Of a DNA stretch of 64,000 bases, positions 9,706 to 22,399 are shown piece after piece (positions within the stretch are counted from its first letter, which is position 1; every line of letters begins with the position of its first letter). The position numbers were made by a program, and so were the translations under genes. The stretch comes from Hygrophila difformis (Eukaryota > Streptophyta > Magnoliopsida > Lamiales > Acanthaceae). The notes beneath the pieces were generated by a model. The model was not told where the DNA came from. It did no database searches and saw only the letters and a list, made by a program, of their open reading frames with translations. The DNA is taken from contig JAOANR010000002.1 of NCBI GenBank assembly GCA_030278955.1, forward strand, positions 3,224,001 through 3,288,000. Direction: 5' to 3'.

Positions 9706-12434
9706 AGACCCTTGGGGAATCAGCTCAGCAGGCGGGAGATTGAAGAGAATAGCTCGACTTTACTCTCCAGTCCACTTTTTAGAACTTAGTAGGTAGGTTA
9801 GGATTTAATTTTCTCTGCAATTTACTTTGATGTTCTTCAGATTTGTAATTTGTTTTCGTAGATCTGTAATTCAATTTCGCAGTAGATTTCTTTAAGATTA
9901 GTTGTTAGATTAGCTAGAGGATACCCTGGGAGGAGAGTTGCTTTCGGATCGCTTGTTCATCCATCATGACGATCATCATCTAAACTCCGACTCGCTCGCT
10001 CATCTTTGCATTATTCTGATAGCAATCAGATTTCCAGGTGTATTCGTTTTTAATTCTTTGTTATTTGAGATACAAGAAGAATGATCGGTTATCAGATTGT
10101 GAATTTCTTATCTTTCTGGTTTTTATTTCCATTTCGTAATTCTGTTTCAGCAGAGTATAAACCTCAATTTCATCATTTAATCTGAATTTTGCATCATATC
10201 TTGAATTCGACTTTCGAAGATCATAACTCTTCCACATCTTTAATGCGCAAATTGTTCGTTCCAATTACGTAAGAAATTTGGATGATGTAACCGAGTTAGG
10301 TATGATCTGGCAGAATTATGAATTTACTCGATTAGCTGTCAATGTTACGTTTATAGATGAGAATCATAAGGTTTAATGTTCAGAACTCTAAAAGGTTCCT
10401 GGAGACCCATGCAGTGTTAATCATCGCTTGATAATCTTTGAGAATCAATAATTTTGAGTTCATGAACTTGGATGCAAAAGATTCTATGTTCATAATTTTC
10501 TAAACAGAAATTCCAGAAGGTAGTTATGACAGTTATAAATTCTGATCATTTACTTCGAATAAGGATATTCCCTCGCTTCATCCTAAAAGATGACGCGAGG
10601 AAATATCCAGATAGATCTATTATGACAAAGGCTATTCAAATACTCACGCGATGTCAATCTGACAAAGCGAGAGGATCAATCTATAACAGCAATAGACTTG
10701 ATATCCATTTTATAGGATATTAATCATTTACTTTTACTTCTTATATGTATATAACCACTAACTATAAGTAGGAATTGAGTACCTCGCTGCATTCTTACAG
10801 AAACTATCGCGAGGCATTTAATTCTTTGTATAAACAAAATCTGGAGAACATTCTTTGAATATTAGCTCCCTCCACGCTGTACAGACATAGCGCGCGGAAA
10901 ATTGGAATGTTCATAGTTTGAAACCCAAAATAGTTACTGCGAGCTATCTTGGACACTTATTTTGCAGAGTTATTTCTCAAATTCTTTTTCTTGGGAAAGC
11001 TATCTCCTAATTCTGTCTAGTTTCCAATGTATATTTTGGAAGCACCCTTGCATTTTGATTAAGAGGATTTAGAACCCTCAACGTCTCTTTATACATATAA
11101 TACTGCATATACATATAATATTTTGGGATATTTCCCAGTATATGATGAGTAATCTTACTTCATGATTACAAAATTACAATTCATATGTGCAACACGTATT
11201 ACTATTTTACACTGGTACGCTGAGAGAGATGATGATATAGGTTTACTCAATCATTATTTACTCAGGACTGATAAAGAACAAACTTGTTCTTCAGTTGGGC
11301 ATTTAGTACCTGTCGTTTAAAAGGGAAAGATGTTTCAAAAACCATCTTTTGTCCTAAAAATTAGTAGAGTATCAGGAAGATTAATTTCCGGGGTTCATGG
11401 TATTATAGTTATCACTATAGCTATGAGTAGGAGATTAAATATTTCTACTACAGTCTACTAATCCTGAGTCAAATCATGGATATTTGGAACTGTTTACAGA
11501 GATTTCTTGAGCTAAATCAGTTATACAAATCTGAGTAGTTTGGATAAGTCAAGGAAGTTGAATAGCAATTTCATCTTGATATACTTACAAGACTATTATT
11601 CCTTATGAATACTTGCAGGAATTACTCTGGAGAAATAAGTCTTATGAAAACATTGGATGGTAGATTTAAATATTAGCTTTTTCATTTGTTGTAGAGGACA
11701 TCCAATACAGGATCATAAGATCAGTTTGATCAGAGTAATAAAAAGAACAACTTCAAGTTCAGACGAATATAGTAAGATTTAGAAGTGACCTCAAGTTGTC
11801 AAAGGCTTAATCTAAGTCTGAAAGAAAAAGATTAAGTGACAATTCTGAAAGCTATTATCACAGAAGGAGTCTGACAGATCATTCTGTGATGACAGTATTC
11901 CATGATTTCAGAGCTTAGAATGTCATGACACTGAATCATAAGTACCTGTCTTGGGAAGTGATTAAAGACATGAAGAATTGATTGAATTGTGTAAAGGATT
12001 TTTCTATCTCAATGAACCTTCATTATGTTTTATCCAATGAAGTACGATAATCTCACCATATGCCTATTTCATTTGATTTGGTCTGTAACACCTTAAACAC
12101 GTGAATAAGATCATAATGTTCTACTTCATTTTAATTGCTTTCTTTACTGCATTTATAGCTTTAAGCATTTACATTTCAGTAGTATTCTTTAGTAATCATC
12201 ATTACAACATTCTTAAACCAAGAGTAGAGACAGATTCTGAAGCTAATAATTCTATTAAAACACTTCTATCGTGTAACTCTCTTTTGAACGATCCCGACAA
12301 TTAAAATAAATATTGCAGCTTGATACCGTGCGCTTTCGGTAGGAGAAACTAGGCAAGCTTTTTAACAGCCCTATAGAGATTATAGTGTAAAGGCTGTCGG
12401 GGGCACTGACCGAGGTTTCGCCTCAAAAGCTTCA

Positions 12435-12439
12435 CATGG
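12435..12439. other. Likely target-site duplication of element 1 (catgg)
   Basis: The five bases directly after the LTR end belong to the interrupted MULE gene. The matching copy would flank the 5' LTR outside the window, so this is a prediction. Confidence 0.4.
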
Positions 12440-14996
12440 GATCCTCAATAATTGCCAATACCCACACGTACACGTCATCCGATCCACATCCACAACATGT
12501 ATTAGGCCATGGTCACGAAGCTCGAACAACGAACCCCCGCTCGCTGAGATCCAAATCACCGGGTGCATTGTAATTCATGTTCAGTATTTTTGCTGGGGCC
12601 GGACAAAGTTTTCCTATCATCCGAGCACCTGCCTCTCGCTTCTCGTTCATCATCTTTATGATATGCGCCCGGATTTTATCAACCATCGCGCTTGGCGGCA
12701 GGTGCCTGGCCTTTTTGACCCAGGAATTCCAACTCTCAATAAGATTCATGTTCATTACGCCCCATTTGTTCCTGGGGAACACCGAGTTCGCCCATTGACG
12801 AGGATCCGCATTTTGATGGAACGCAGATGAAGCGGGCATTGCTTGAAGTATGGAATTTAGATGCTGGACCATCTCGTCGTAAGTTGCCGTGTATTTAGCA
12901 GCCTTGAAGACCCCTGTCCAATAATTTTATGTCCTTGTACGGGTACTTCCTCAGCACCTGACACGCAGCAAAACATGTAATGAACAATTTTCACCGTGAT
13001 ACCAACGTTCTACACAGCGTATACCATAGCGAATTAACATTACACAATACCATACATAACAAACTATTACCTCCTTTTTGAAATTCTCCACAAAGGGTCG
13101 AACGCATACTGCATGATTACTCCCAGTGAACTCACCTGGAATAGATTTCATCAATCCGGAGTGTAGGTCACTGAAAAACGTCCACCCGCCCCAAGACACC
13201 CGTTCATCTCCCCCTTCAAGGATGGCCTTCAGCTTCTTACAGAACCATTCCCAGTTCTCATCTGTCTCCCTGTCGAAAACTATTACAGCACAGCCACAAC
13301 CACAAACGCAACAAATATTTTCACATATAACAACAACATTTAACACAATATGCACCAACCTTGTACAGTAAAACAACAATATTCATAGGCATCAACAACT
13401 AACATTGTACCTGCAAATGCTATTGTAATAAAGCCACCCTCTACATTTTTCCCCACAGCGGCCAGTATCTGGCCTTTCCACTTTGTTTTGATATGGGTGC
13501 TGTCAAGCTCGACAAGGGGCCGACACCCTCTCCTGAAACCATCCACGCAAGCTGCAATTGCTATGAAGACCCTACTAAATTTTTTGGTACCTTAAAAAAT
13601 ATCTAAATCCGCAACGCTTCCAGGGTTCGACGCTAGAAGCCTATTGCAAAATACCTGTAGTTTGTCAAATGAGTAATAATCGTCCCCATGCAGTTCCTTC
13701 ATCGCCACCTCCCTCCCACTCCAGGCCGTGCAATAGCTGATATCGACTTTGAACGTAGCGCGAATATCATCCACTGCATGGTTCGATGTATAGTGCGGGT
13801 CCCGCCTCACTTTCTCCTTGATAAATGCCGCAACCCATGGTGCATTCGCCTTGGGGTGTACCCTTGATTGTAGATTGTTCACACCACAATCGTGCATCAA
13901 TTTGCATGTGCGAATCGCGAACGACTCATCAGATTTGTGTCGAGATGCATAAATCCGCCATCCACAGTTCTCCACGGAGCATTTCACCTGAACTTTTTTG
14001 GTATTGTTGTGCACGTTCTTGAATCCACGGTGGACTACAATAAAATGATTTTTTAGGGCCTTCTGAAACTGTTCGGCATCTTTGAATTTCTGTCCTTCGC
14101 CTCTGATTGCATTGGCCCATATGACCCTTACATCTTCGTCGTCCTCATCTTCTTCGTTGTCGAATGCCCCATCTGCTTCCGTATCCGTCCTGCAGCACAA
14201 TTTATACAAAACATGATCCTATTGATATAAAACTGGTCATCTGTACCGTAATCCTATTCATACAATACTAACTGCCTGATTTGCATTACAACTTTGTGTA
14301 AGGCAATTGTATACCACAATTAAGTAGTATGATACCGAGGTTATTGCAATAAATACAGACACGTCAAAACGACTACACGCTATTGTTTCAGTACCAGCAG
14401 AGTGATAATTCTTATGTCTAAATCCATATTCCATGTATTGCATCAGTCCAAACACATATATAATCGGTAATAAAACATTCGCTCTATCCGTAACAATACC
14501 GGTGTGTACAGAAATATAAAATACAGAAACACCAATCCTCAAGTTACAGAGCAACAATAGTAGGTATAACAATACCAATGTGCGCACAAACGTAAAAAAA
14601 AACTGAAACACGGCTCATTACAGGACAACCATCTACTAGAGTTTTAACACAACATTACCGTGCCCTCTTGTTTGCAGGTTCCCGATTCGTGACCTTCATC
14701 TTCCCAAAAGTCAGCCCTTTTGCCTGATTCAAAATGCACATCCTTCTCACATCGTTGTCCTTTATTAGCTCCATCAGGTATCCGCCGTCGGGTTCTTCGT
14801 AGTGCAGGGTTTTCGTTGTGGCATTGACATCAATCCATTTATCATTCACCTTTCTATAGACATCCGAAAGAAGGTCTGCATCAAATATTCGCACAAGATG
14901 CACTTCCCCTTCGTAATAACAAAACAACAAGGTCTCAATTCCTTGCATTTCGGGTCCCTCTTGCCCATCTACTTGCTCTTTAATGTCGTTCATCAT
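12435..14996 (-). pseudogene. MULE (Mutator-like) transposase gene, interrupted and decayed
   Basis: Read right to left: N-terminal region at 14659-14996 (donor at 14658), then 13592-14189 after an acceptor. The second part holds the MuDR DNA-binding-type domain (KDAEQFQKALKNHFIV, CSVENCGWRIYASR) and FKVDISYCTAWSGREVA. The catalytic domain spans about 12513-13560: VELDSTHI (first D), FFSDLHSGL (second D) and NLIESWNSW (E), so the DDE residues survive. A SWIM finger begins CTCGYWQL..IPC at about 12450 and is cut at its third Cys, where the element 1 LTR begins. Frame breaks near 13590 and several introns or gaps mean no single open frame. The C-terminus should lie beyond element 1, outside the window. 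Confidence 0.8.
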
Positions 14997-16035
14997 TCCC
15001 TAGAAAAAACACTCTAAACCCTTCGCACTATCCCCTTCCAAAACCCTTCACAGCCCCGTCCCCCTATACCCCTAACCCCTCCCACGACCCTCCTATAGCC
15101 ATCCTAACCCATCGCATTACCCTCCTCTCCCGTCAAGTTTTCCCCTTCCAAGAACCCGCCTCAAACTCGCCCCCAAAACCCTAACCCGTTCAACTTCGAG
15201 CTTCACGAAACCACGGTGTCCCCAACCCAAAGCTTTCTAACCTTCAATCATCCCTACCAAGCTTCGCGAACAAGCTTCTCCAACACACTCCCGCGCAAAA
15301 AAACGACGCCCACACAACCTCATTCGATCCTCGCAGGTAGGTGAGGTGAGAGAGACGAATGGGAGATTCAAAAAAACGTCTGCCAACTCCCCATCATATC
15401 TGTCATATCTCTGCCAAAAAGGGATGGTATTCTTGTCATTTCAGCATTTTATTTTGGTTTTAATTTTCTTTTAATGGAGGGGTCCTGAAGTCACATGTAT
15501 TTAACATGTGGGTATCAATACATAATGTATTGAGTATAGGGGTAGTAATACATAAGAACTTGGAGGTGTGGGTATTAAACAATAACTTGGAGGTGTGGGT
15601 ATTAATCACTAGTTATTACTACTAGTATTCTACACCTCCGTAAAATATCTTCATCATAAATATTTATTACTAGTAATGATAAAATTATGAATGTCACTAT
15701 CATTTAAGCTAATTGATGGTGAAGGGTGGCAATTTGTTGTTTTATTGTTTTATGGGACGGGACACATACATATAATTATTGGATGGTGATAACTTATTCG
15801 AAGAATGCATATTCATATTGATATAGTTGTAGATTCCTTTTAGAACTGTAAGTATAGTGTATGTGCGTACACACCATCATCCATTATTAATGAATGCGCC
15901 ATACTTGATTATATAGCAACAACTAGTTTGAAACGAAAAGGCGTCATCAATTGAGAACCCTAGCTTATCCCCCAAAAAAAATCTACTAACATCAACAGAT
16001 TGATTGGATTAAATTAATGGCCAATAAAATTCAAG
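14997..16035. other. Non-coding interval 5' of the MULE gene
   Basis: Contains a C-rich stretch (15030-15330) just upstream of the MULE start, probably its promoter/5' UTR side, then AT-rich DNA. Two tandem copies of AACTTGGAGGTGTGGGTATTAA lie at about 15558-15606. I could not identify the MULE terminal inverted repeat with confidence. Confidence 0.4.
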
Positions 16036-16625
16036 GTTGCAACCATAGTTACATGGAACGTAGTACGATTCGAAACGGGAACGGGAACGGAAACGCAGAA
16101 CGCTAGTCTTAGTGAATCGGGAACAATTTATAATATCATTTTTTCCTTAAATATTAAAATATTTTTAAATAATAAAGAATTTTAATTAAAATTTTTGGCA
16201 AAAGACAAGGAAATGCTATATTTATTACTTTCACAAGTTTTCCACCATATTGCAAGAACCTCAAAGTATATACTATTAGAAGCCCAAAACCCAAGAATTT
16301 TATATTGGACTGGTCAATTTCAAACCAAAATATAAGCCCACATAAACCAAAATCTTATTCCTTTCTCTCTTTCTCTGCGTGTCTTCTTTCACCACCGCTC
16401 TTTGAATAAACAGAGCGAGTCAAGATAATAGTGAAGAAGAAGTGAAGAACAAGCATGTTTCTTGAAATCTTAATAATGGAAAACGCAACCAACTATGGTG
16501 CCATGAACTATGTGCGAAACTTGAAAGAAAAAATATCCCTCCTCAACCTCAATTGTCGGAACGTGGATCGCTCCGGTAGGGAGAACGACCGGCCGTTTCC
16601 CGTTCCCAATAACTATGGGTGCAAC
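16036..16625. mobile_element. Non-autonomous TIR element of about 590 bp
   Basis: Left end GTTGCAACCATAGTTACATG; the right end, read in reverse complement, is GTTGCACCCATAGTTATTGG, and both continue into GGAACG. Inner sequence repeats GGGAACGG/CCGTTCCC on the two sides. No transposase is present. I could not find a clear target-site duplication, so the superfamily is open. Its right end lies 36 nt from the IQD stop codon. Confidence 0.5.
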
Positions 16626-16661
16626 ATCATCATCTTCCAATTTTTGTAAATTCAATTCAAT

Positions 16662-18227
16662 TCAATTGGGATAGAAATGGTTAAGTGCTACTTTTTTTTC
16701 CCTAACGACGAAATCGGAGGACCGCTGCAGCTTCCCCATGACGGCATCCTTGAAATTGATGGCCTGGGAGCACGACGACCTCTGCATCCTCACCCCACTC
16801 AAGCTGCTCCTCGACTCCTCCATCATCATCATCACTTGTTGCTGCTGCTGCAGCGACATCACCATCTTCTTCCTTGTCGGCGTCCCCTCCGGTGGTCTCT
16901 GCTTTGGCGCGCTTTGTGACCTCAGCTTTGCCTCGAATGACTGTGTTTTCGCCATGTAGTTTGGGTGGTATTGCTCCCCCCCGCCGTACCACCAGCTGCT
17001 TCCCTTCTGCAGGTCACTACTCCTACTTTCTGTAATGCTGCTCTTTCCCGGCGTCGCAGGCAATCTGGGAGTGCTCTGTGCTGTCGAGAAATAATGGCAC
17101 TCCTCCCCGTTCACGCCCCATTCTTGATCGGACATATTTGAGGACGTAGTTATTCGGACAGGGAATGGAGACGAAATTGCCTCCCCGGATTCGGGCATCC
17201 ATGAGAAGGCCCGCCTGGATCTTGATTTGGGCCGGCTGCCCCCGGTGTCCACCTCCACGATTTTCGGGCTCTCTTGTTCCATTGCTGCTGCTTCGAATGA
17301 GGAAGAAAGTCTCCTGTTGTGTAGCTGCTGTGTAGGATATTCCTGCAAATTGAAACAGGGGTGAATTCCGGGCCTGCCTGAAGAATTTCAATTGAGAAGA
17401 ATTACGGTTACTGACTGACCTGTTGTCGGAATCTCTGGGCACGAACGCTGGCTTGGGCTCGTATAAGCGCCTGCATTCCGTGCAGCGTGGCGGCGGCTTG
17501 TTTTCGAACAAGAAATCCTCTTACCAAAGCTTGAATCTTTACCAGGCCCTTCAGAGCTCGGAGCGCTTTTCGGGCCTGTTTGGTTGAAACGCATAAATTA
17601 ATACTTCAGTAATTTATTACTACTACTACTTTTCAAATTCGTGAGTAGTGTGCACTGGACAGACAGACAAATCGAATTCCCGGAATTCGAACAAAGCAGA
17701 GCTACTAGCTGAAATGACTTTTGAAATGACATCCAACAAAAATTTCTTGACCTTAAAAATCGAGCCTTTTTTAACGAATTTAAATTTGAAAATTTTGAAA
17801 TTGAACTGACCAAATATCCACGGAACACTCTTTGAATCTTGACAGCGGCCCACTTCTCGCGGCTCCCGCCGAAGGCCGCCGCCGCCGACCCGCGCCCCTG
17901 GCTGGTGAGGCGGACGACTCTCACCGCCGCCTGAGCAGCAGCTACCGCGGCATCGGCGGCGGCGGCCGTGGCGGCAGCCACCGCTATGGCGTGCTTGTTC
18001 TGCTCCTTGTCCGTTTCATTGTAGAAGGATCTTAGCCACGCGGCCTCCGCTGCCGTGATGTTCGGTGGTATGGTTGCCGGATTGTGGCACAGCCCGGCGG
18101 AGTCCCTGCCGAAGGTCCGGGCGCCCTTTCCTTTCCCGTCGACGGAACATTCATTTTTCATCAGCTCCTGCTTCTCTTTAATCTTAATGCCAAACAGACC
18201 CTTAAACCACCTAGTCGCCCTTCCCAT
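16662..18227 (-). CDS. IQ67-domain (IQD) calmodulin-binding protein, three exons
   Basis: Exons 17811-18227, 17420-17575 and 16662-17342 (both introns GT..AG, phase 0) give about 417 residues. It begins [15 protein letters not shown], the typical N-terminus of the IQD22/IQD25 type. The IQ67 domain spans the first intron: [11 protein letters not shown] ends exon 1 and [20 protein letters not shown] opens exon 2. This intron inside IQ67 is a hallmark of the family. Three IQ-type motifs and the '[10 protein letters not shown]' end of IQ67 are intact. Exon 3 has a Ser-rich, basic region and the conserved C-terminal block [20 protein letters not shown] (DUF4005). IQDs bind calmodulin and act as scaffolds at microtubules, plasma membrane or nucleus. 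This is the only normal host gene I see. Confidence 0.92.
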
Positions 18228-19937
18228 TCTTTAAAGCACAACAAATTTTAAGTTACTTCTGGGCTGTTGATTCTCCCAATTCACGAATTGTTAAAAGAAG
18301 TAATTTTGCAATGCACAAGAAGAAGAAGAAGAAGAAGAAGAAGAAGAAGGGGGGAAAGGGAAGAGCAATTATTGAATCCTCCAGTTAAGGGCAAAAGTTG
18401 AAAAAGACAAAGGTCACAGGTAGGAAGAAACCGTGGAGTAAATTTGCTGATTAAGGGAAAGGAATTTGGGTGCAATGCTCTGCTAAAAAGGTTGTGAGAG
18501 GGTACTACTGGGAACTGGGAAGCCCATTGCCAATTGCCATTGCCCATTGGGTTTCACGAACATAGTAGTAGTAGTAGTAGTAGAATATTACTCCAACAAT
18601 GTTTAAAATGGAGAAAAGAAAAAGACAGAAGAGGAGGGTTAGAATTTGTGCACTAAACAATTGGGGAATAAGAAGAAACCCAAATCAAATCCACAGAGAT
18701 ACTATTGTGCATAGTAATGTGATTAATACTTCTAAGTGAAATGTGAGTGAATGTGACTGTAGACTGTTGTAGACTGAGTCTCCACACAGAGAGTGATGAT
18801 AAATTTGAAAAAAAAAAAAAAAATTGAGAAAGGGAGAAGGCGCTGCTGGGCTCGTGACACCAATAGGCGAACAAGACAAAACAAAAATGTGCGGCTGAAA
18901 AACTGTCACAAGTAGTACCTTCGGAAATCCAACAGCACATGCCACTTCTTGCCACCTCACATACTACTACTACACTACATCCCCAGATATGTAGATAGTC
19001 ATAGTACTACTTATTTAAACAAGCTAACATAGTACTCTGTATGTAATAAGCAATGTTACATGTAGAATGAAATTAACCAGCGTCTTCTTGTTAGCCTCCA
19101 AATTAAGACTTTGGTTAAATTCATTGACCAAGTGTAGTTGTGAAGAAAGGGTACAGTGGCCAGGAATGCTCTTAAACACTACATATATGACTATGCATTA
19201 TAAAAATTCATACACATTGTTGGCATATATACATTCAAACTATAGTTCTACTTGGACTAAAATCAAATACTATGATATTTATTCGATAAATTTGAACTCA
19301 ATCGAGCTCGAGTCAAGTACATTAACGAACATTTGAGCATAGTTTTAGGTGCTCATTCAAGTTTGAGCTCAAGTCGAGTACAAAATAAATAATCGGAAAG
19401 TACTAGTAGTATTAAGGTTTGAAATATTAGTAGTATATTCTACTGTATATATAGGGGGGAAAAAGAAAAAATATGTGGTGGGATATTAGGGGGAATCCAA
19501 CAAAAAACAGGGGAAAAGGAGGCAAGTGGGATTCTGAAAAAGGAAGAGGTCAAAAATGACTTTGTGGAGCCATGTGTATGTGTCCTATAAATAATAATAC
19601 TACACTCCTACGCCCTTCGCCCTACCTCATTCAAAGGATAAACAAAACCCAAACCCTTGCTAATTTGTGGCATTGGCACTACACTATGTCTATGCCACTA
19701 TTTTATTTTCTTGTAAATATAAAACGCATGAGAGAGAAAGAAGATTAATATTATAATGTGACATGAGAGAAATAATCTTTTTTGGATTTGGATTTCATGC
19801 ACCCTTTGTTGGATACGTTAAGATGGGCTGGCCCGTTCTGTACACATTGTTGGGCCAAGTGAGAGAGAATAAATGGGCTGCGTAAATAGATCCATAGTGT
19901 ACTACAGTACATATCAAATTTTAGGGGTGTAAACGAG
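18228..19937. other. Upstream region of the IQD gene
   Basis: Non-coding. Contains a GAA microsatellite (about 18317-18350), a short TAG repeat near 18565-18583 and a poly(A) run at about 18809-18823. These open artificial frames but nothing codes. The IQD promoter must lie in the first part; no single TATA box stands out. Confidence 0.5.
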
Positions 19938-19979
19938 CCGAGCCGAGCTCGAGCCTTACCAGGCTCGAGCTCGGCTCGG
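19938..19979. repeat. Perfect foldback, 19-bp arms
   Basis: Left arm 19938-19956 and right arm 19961-19979 are exact reverse complements (CCGAGCCGAGCTCGAGCCT and its complement) with a 4-nt loop TACC. Further GAGCTCG-type copies follow to about 20070. Confidence 0.85.
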
Positions 19980-20330
19980 TTATGTATAAGTTCGGCTCGC
20001 CTCGAGCTCGACGAGCTTTAAAAATTGAGCTCGACACAATATAATGAAGCTCGAGCTCGGCTCGAAGGGCCAAAAAAGCTCGACATAAATTTCAGTTTTT
20101 TTTTCTTTTTTTCTTTTTTTTAACCGGCTATCCCTACACTACATTGGACTCAAGACTAAAAAATGTTAAATTATTCAATAATGAGCTTAAAAACTTGAAA
20201 GACGGAGTTCTGTAGAAATATATTAAACTATTCATAATTCCTTATAATAGTCCCAATTTGGAAGGAGATTGGGATTTAGTTTTTTTGATTTAGTGTTAAC
20301 CATAATAAAATATAATGTACTACTCGTATT

Positions 20331-20590
20331 ATCCGCCCGCGCGATGCGCGGGAAGAAAAGTTTCTAAAATATCAAAAGAATTTATTTAGAGATTCAACAA
20401 AAGAATAAATTGTCCTCACGATTGAATGAAAGAAAATGTATAAGGTAAAATAGTTGATGATCGAAGAAATGAATAAGAAATTGATCAAGATTAAAAGAAT
20501 GGAAGTTTTGACTGTAAAACTGACGTTTAATTGTCAAGGTTGAAGGAATATCAAAGTTTTCCTATTTGTTTTCTTGCTCCGGCTCCTCTA
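20331..20590 (-). mobile_element. Helitron-like 3' end, copy 1
   Basis: On the minus strand the segment ends with a CCCGCGC-ATC-GCGCGGG hairpin (20336-20352) followed by GGATAATACGAGT, a degenerate form of the Helitron hairpin + CTAG-T end. About 250 bp of it is nearly identical to 31256-31510. No Rep/helicase gene is present. The other end could not be found. Confidence 0.45.
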
Positions 20591-22399
20591 AGGAAAAAAA
20601 TTTATAGACAAAACAATTTTTTTTTAAAAAAAAAGATAAAAAAACATTCTAATAACGTCCTACATTCCTTTCCCATAGCATTTCTAAAGTAATGAATTGC
20701 TTGACAATTTCATGTCACTAACCACATGAATAAAATTGCCCTTATCATTATAAGCATGTTAAAAACAAAATGTAGCTTATTTAAAACTGGCGATTGTTAA
20801 TTCCATCTAATACAGATTATGGAATAAATATATTTTTAAATACAATTAAAGTTTTTTGAAAATAAAATACAATTAAATTTTAAATCGGCAAGTAAGATCA
20901 TAAAAAAATACAGTTTCATAGCCCATAGGTTTTATAAATTAGATTATTTAGAACAAATCAGTCACAACGAATATGTAAGTCTAGATCAAAAAATCAATAT
21001 AAAGCTATACAATATACAGGACCACTAATGCAATAATATCAATTATAAAGTTTACTTTTATTTATATGAAAAATGAAATAAGTATCATTTTTCAAATTCA
21101 GTGTACACGATATAATTTCATTAATTTTAACCCCATTTAAATTCTTAAAAATTATTACTTTTTTTTTTAAAAAAAAAGCCTAAGAATAAATGTAATGCAC
21201 TTATAATTCATGTATATTTATTAGCATCGCGACAATCAAATATAATATTCATTTTAAAGCGGCTAATATTTAGAAAATCAAACAATGTTTTATTGAAAAA
21301 GATAAATTATAAAGCGGTTAATAAAATTCATCAAACAATATGTAATCATCAGGATCATAGAGCAAAACATTAAACTTCGATTCAAACATTCGTATTAACA
21401 AATCCATCATAGCACATCACTTGAAGATTTTGATACATCAATGACAATTAAATTTATTAGCCAGTCCGATAAGACCCTTCCTAATATCAGAAAACCAAAC
21501 ATCGTAAAACTTCCTCAACAAAGGTTTCGCAACAAACTTTTTCAATAGAGGTTTCGCATCATGGAAATAGTTACCCATCAGATACTCAGAAAAAAACGTC
21601 CATTTGTGCTACAATACATTCAAACATAACATCTGGAACGGCTAGGAAAGTTAAATTGTCCAGTCATGCCTCATTTGTTCAATATATTATCATCATTGGA
21701 TATATCTGGTCTTTATGTATATGTTTAATAAATGCAATATTTATATTTTTGAAGGAGAATGAAAGTATAGGCAGAGTAATTCTACTTGCAATTTTTCCAG
21801 ATAGGTGTTCGAGGGGATGACCAAGAATTTTGTCAATAATTTGAGGAAATCCAGATGAAACAGAGCCAACCACATTCTCCATTGATGGCAGGATATAAAT
21901 TTTTCATGTGCTTGTAGAGATTAGTCTTTGGTTTGTCACAACATTTTGCAAAATGGCAATTGTATATGATTAAGATTCAGTTCATAATTGCAGTAAATAT
22001 GGAAATAAAACTAAAGAAACAAAACAATTGATTCAAAAAATCGTCACCAACACGCTTGCTCCTTTTTGTAGCTATATTCAAAAAGCCAAAATTAAAGTTA
22101 AGAAATTCGTTTAAGTAGGAGAAACTCCATGCCAATGGTACTATATTCAATATCCATATCAAGATAATCTTGGAAGTTTTTGCAAAATTAAAATATATTG
22201 TGCGAAATGGCCTTGCTCCTTTTTGTCCAATGGGATGACATGAATTCATTTCAAGCAGATGTTTTGAATTCTTATTAGTTATTAGCCAATGTATACATCT
22301 AATTCATGTTAATTATTAAAACCCTAAACATTTTATTTCCCTCCATCATCCCCATTGTAAAAATTTCGCATATGCTTTTCCCATCACCGCAAATCTCAT
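20591..22399. other. AT-rich intergenic DNA
   Basis: Low-complexity A/T-rich sequence without a supportable gene. Short frames here (for example near 21700-22250) have no domain or codon bias. It may be the body of the Helitron-like element. Confidence 0.5.

Larger units (their letters stand above)
1..12434 (+). mobile_element. Element 1: 3' part of an Athila-like Ty3/gypsy retrotransposon
   Basis: The window opens inside this element; its gag-pol and 5' LTR lie off the left edge. What remains is an internal promoter and leader exon, three F-box-like exons, a long ORF with a 'putative plant transposon protein' region, a polypurine tract (9099-9113) and a 3' LTR (9114-12434). Assignment rests on comparison with element 2 in this window, which has a readable Athila-type gag-pol. 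The polypurine tract and LTR start match (AAATGTGAGGATGG/TGAT versus AAATGTGAGGATGT/TGAT), an ACCGTGCGCTTTCGG block is shared near the LTR end, and both LTRs end in TCAAAAGYTTCA. The LTRs are otherwise too diverged to belong to the same subfamily. The right end sits inside a MULE transposase gene. Confidence 0.8.
9114..12434 (+). repeat. 3' LTR of element 1 (3.3 kb)
   Basis: Starts TGATGACAGCC after the polypurine tract and ends CCTCAAAAGCTTCA at 12434, so it has the usual TG...CA ends. Its end matches the LTR end of element 2 (TCAAAAGTTTCA), and an ACCGTGCGCTTTCGG block at about 12326-12340 is shared. The rest is mostly diverged. No coding frame inside is credible. The 5' LTR is outside the window, so divergence between the two cannot be judged. 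Confidence 0.75.

Noticed and set aside
12101..12304. 67-residue frame with a hydrophobic start in the element 1 LTR
   Set aside because: Lies wholly in the LTR, no homology seen, no splice or promoter support.
16677..16992. Frames with His/Leu runs inside the IQD gene
   Set aside because: Other-frame readings of the IQD exon 3.
20641..22250. Short AT-rich frames
   Set aside because: No codon bias, no domains, low complexity.
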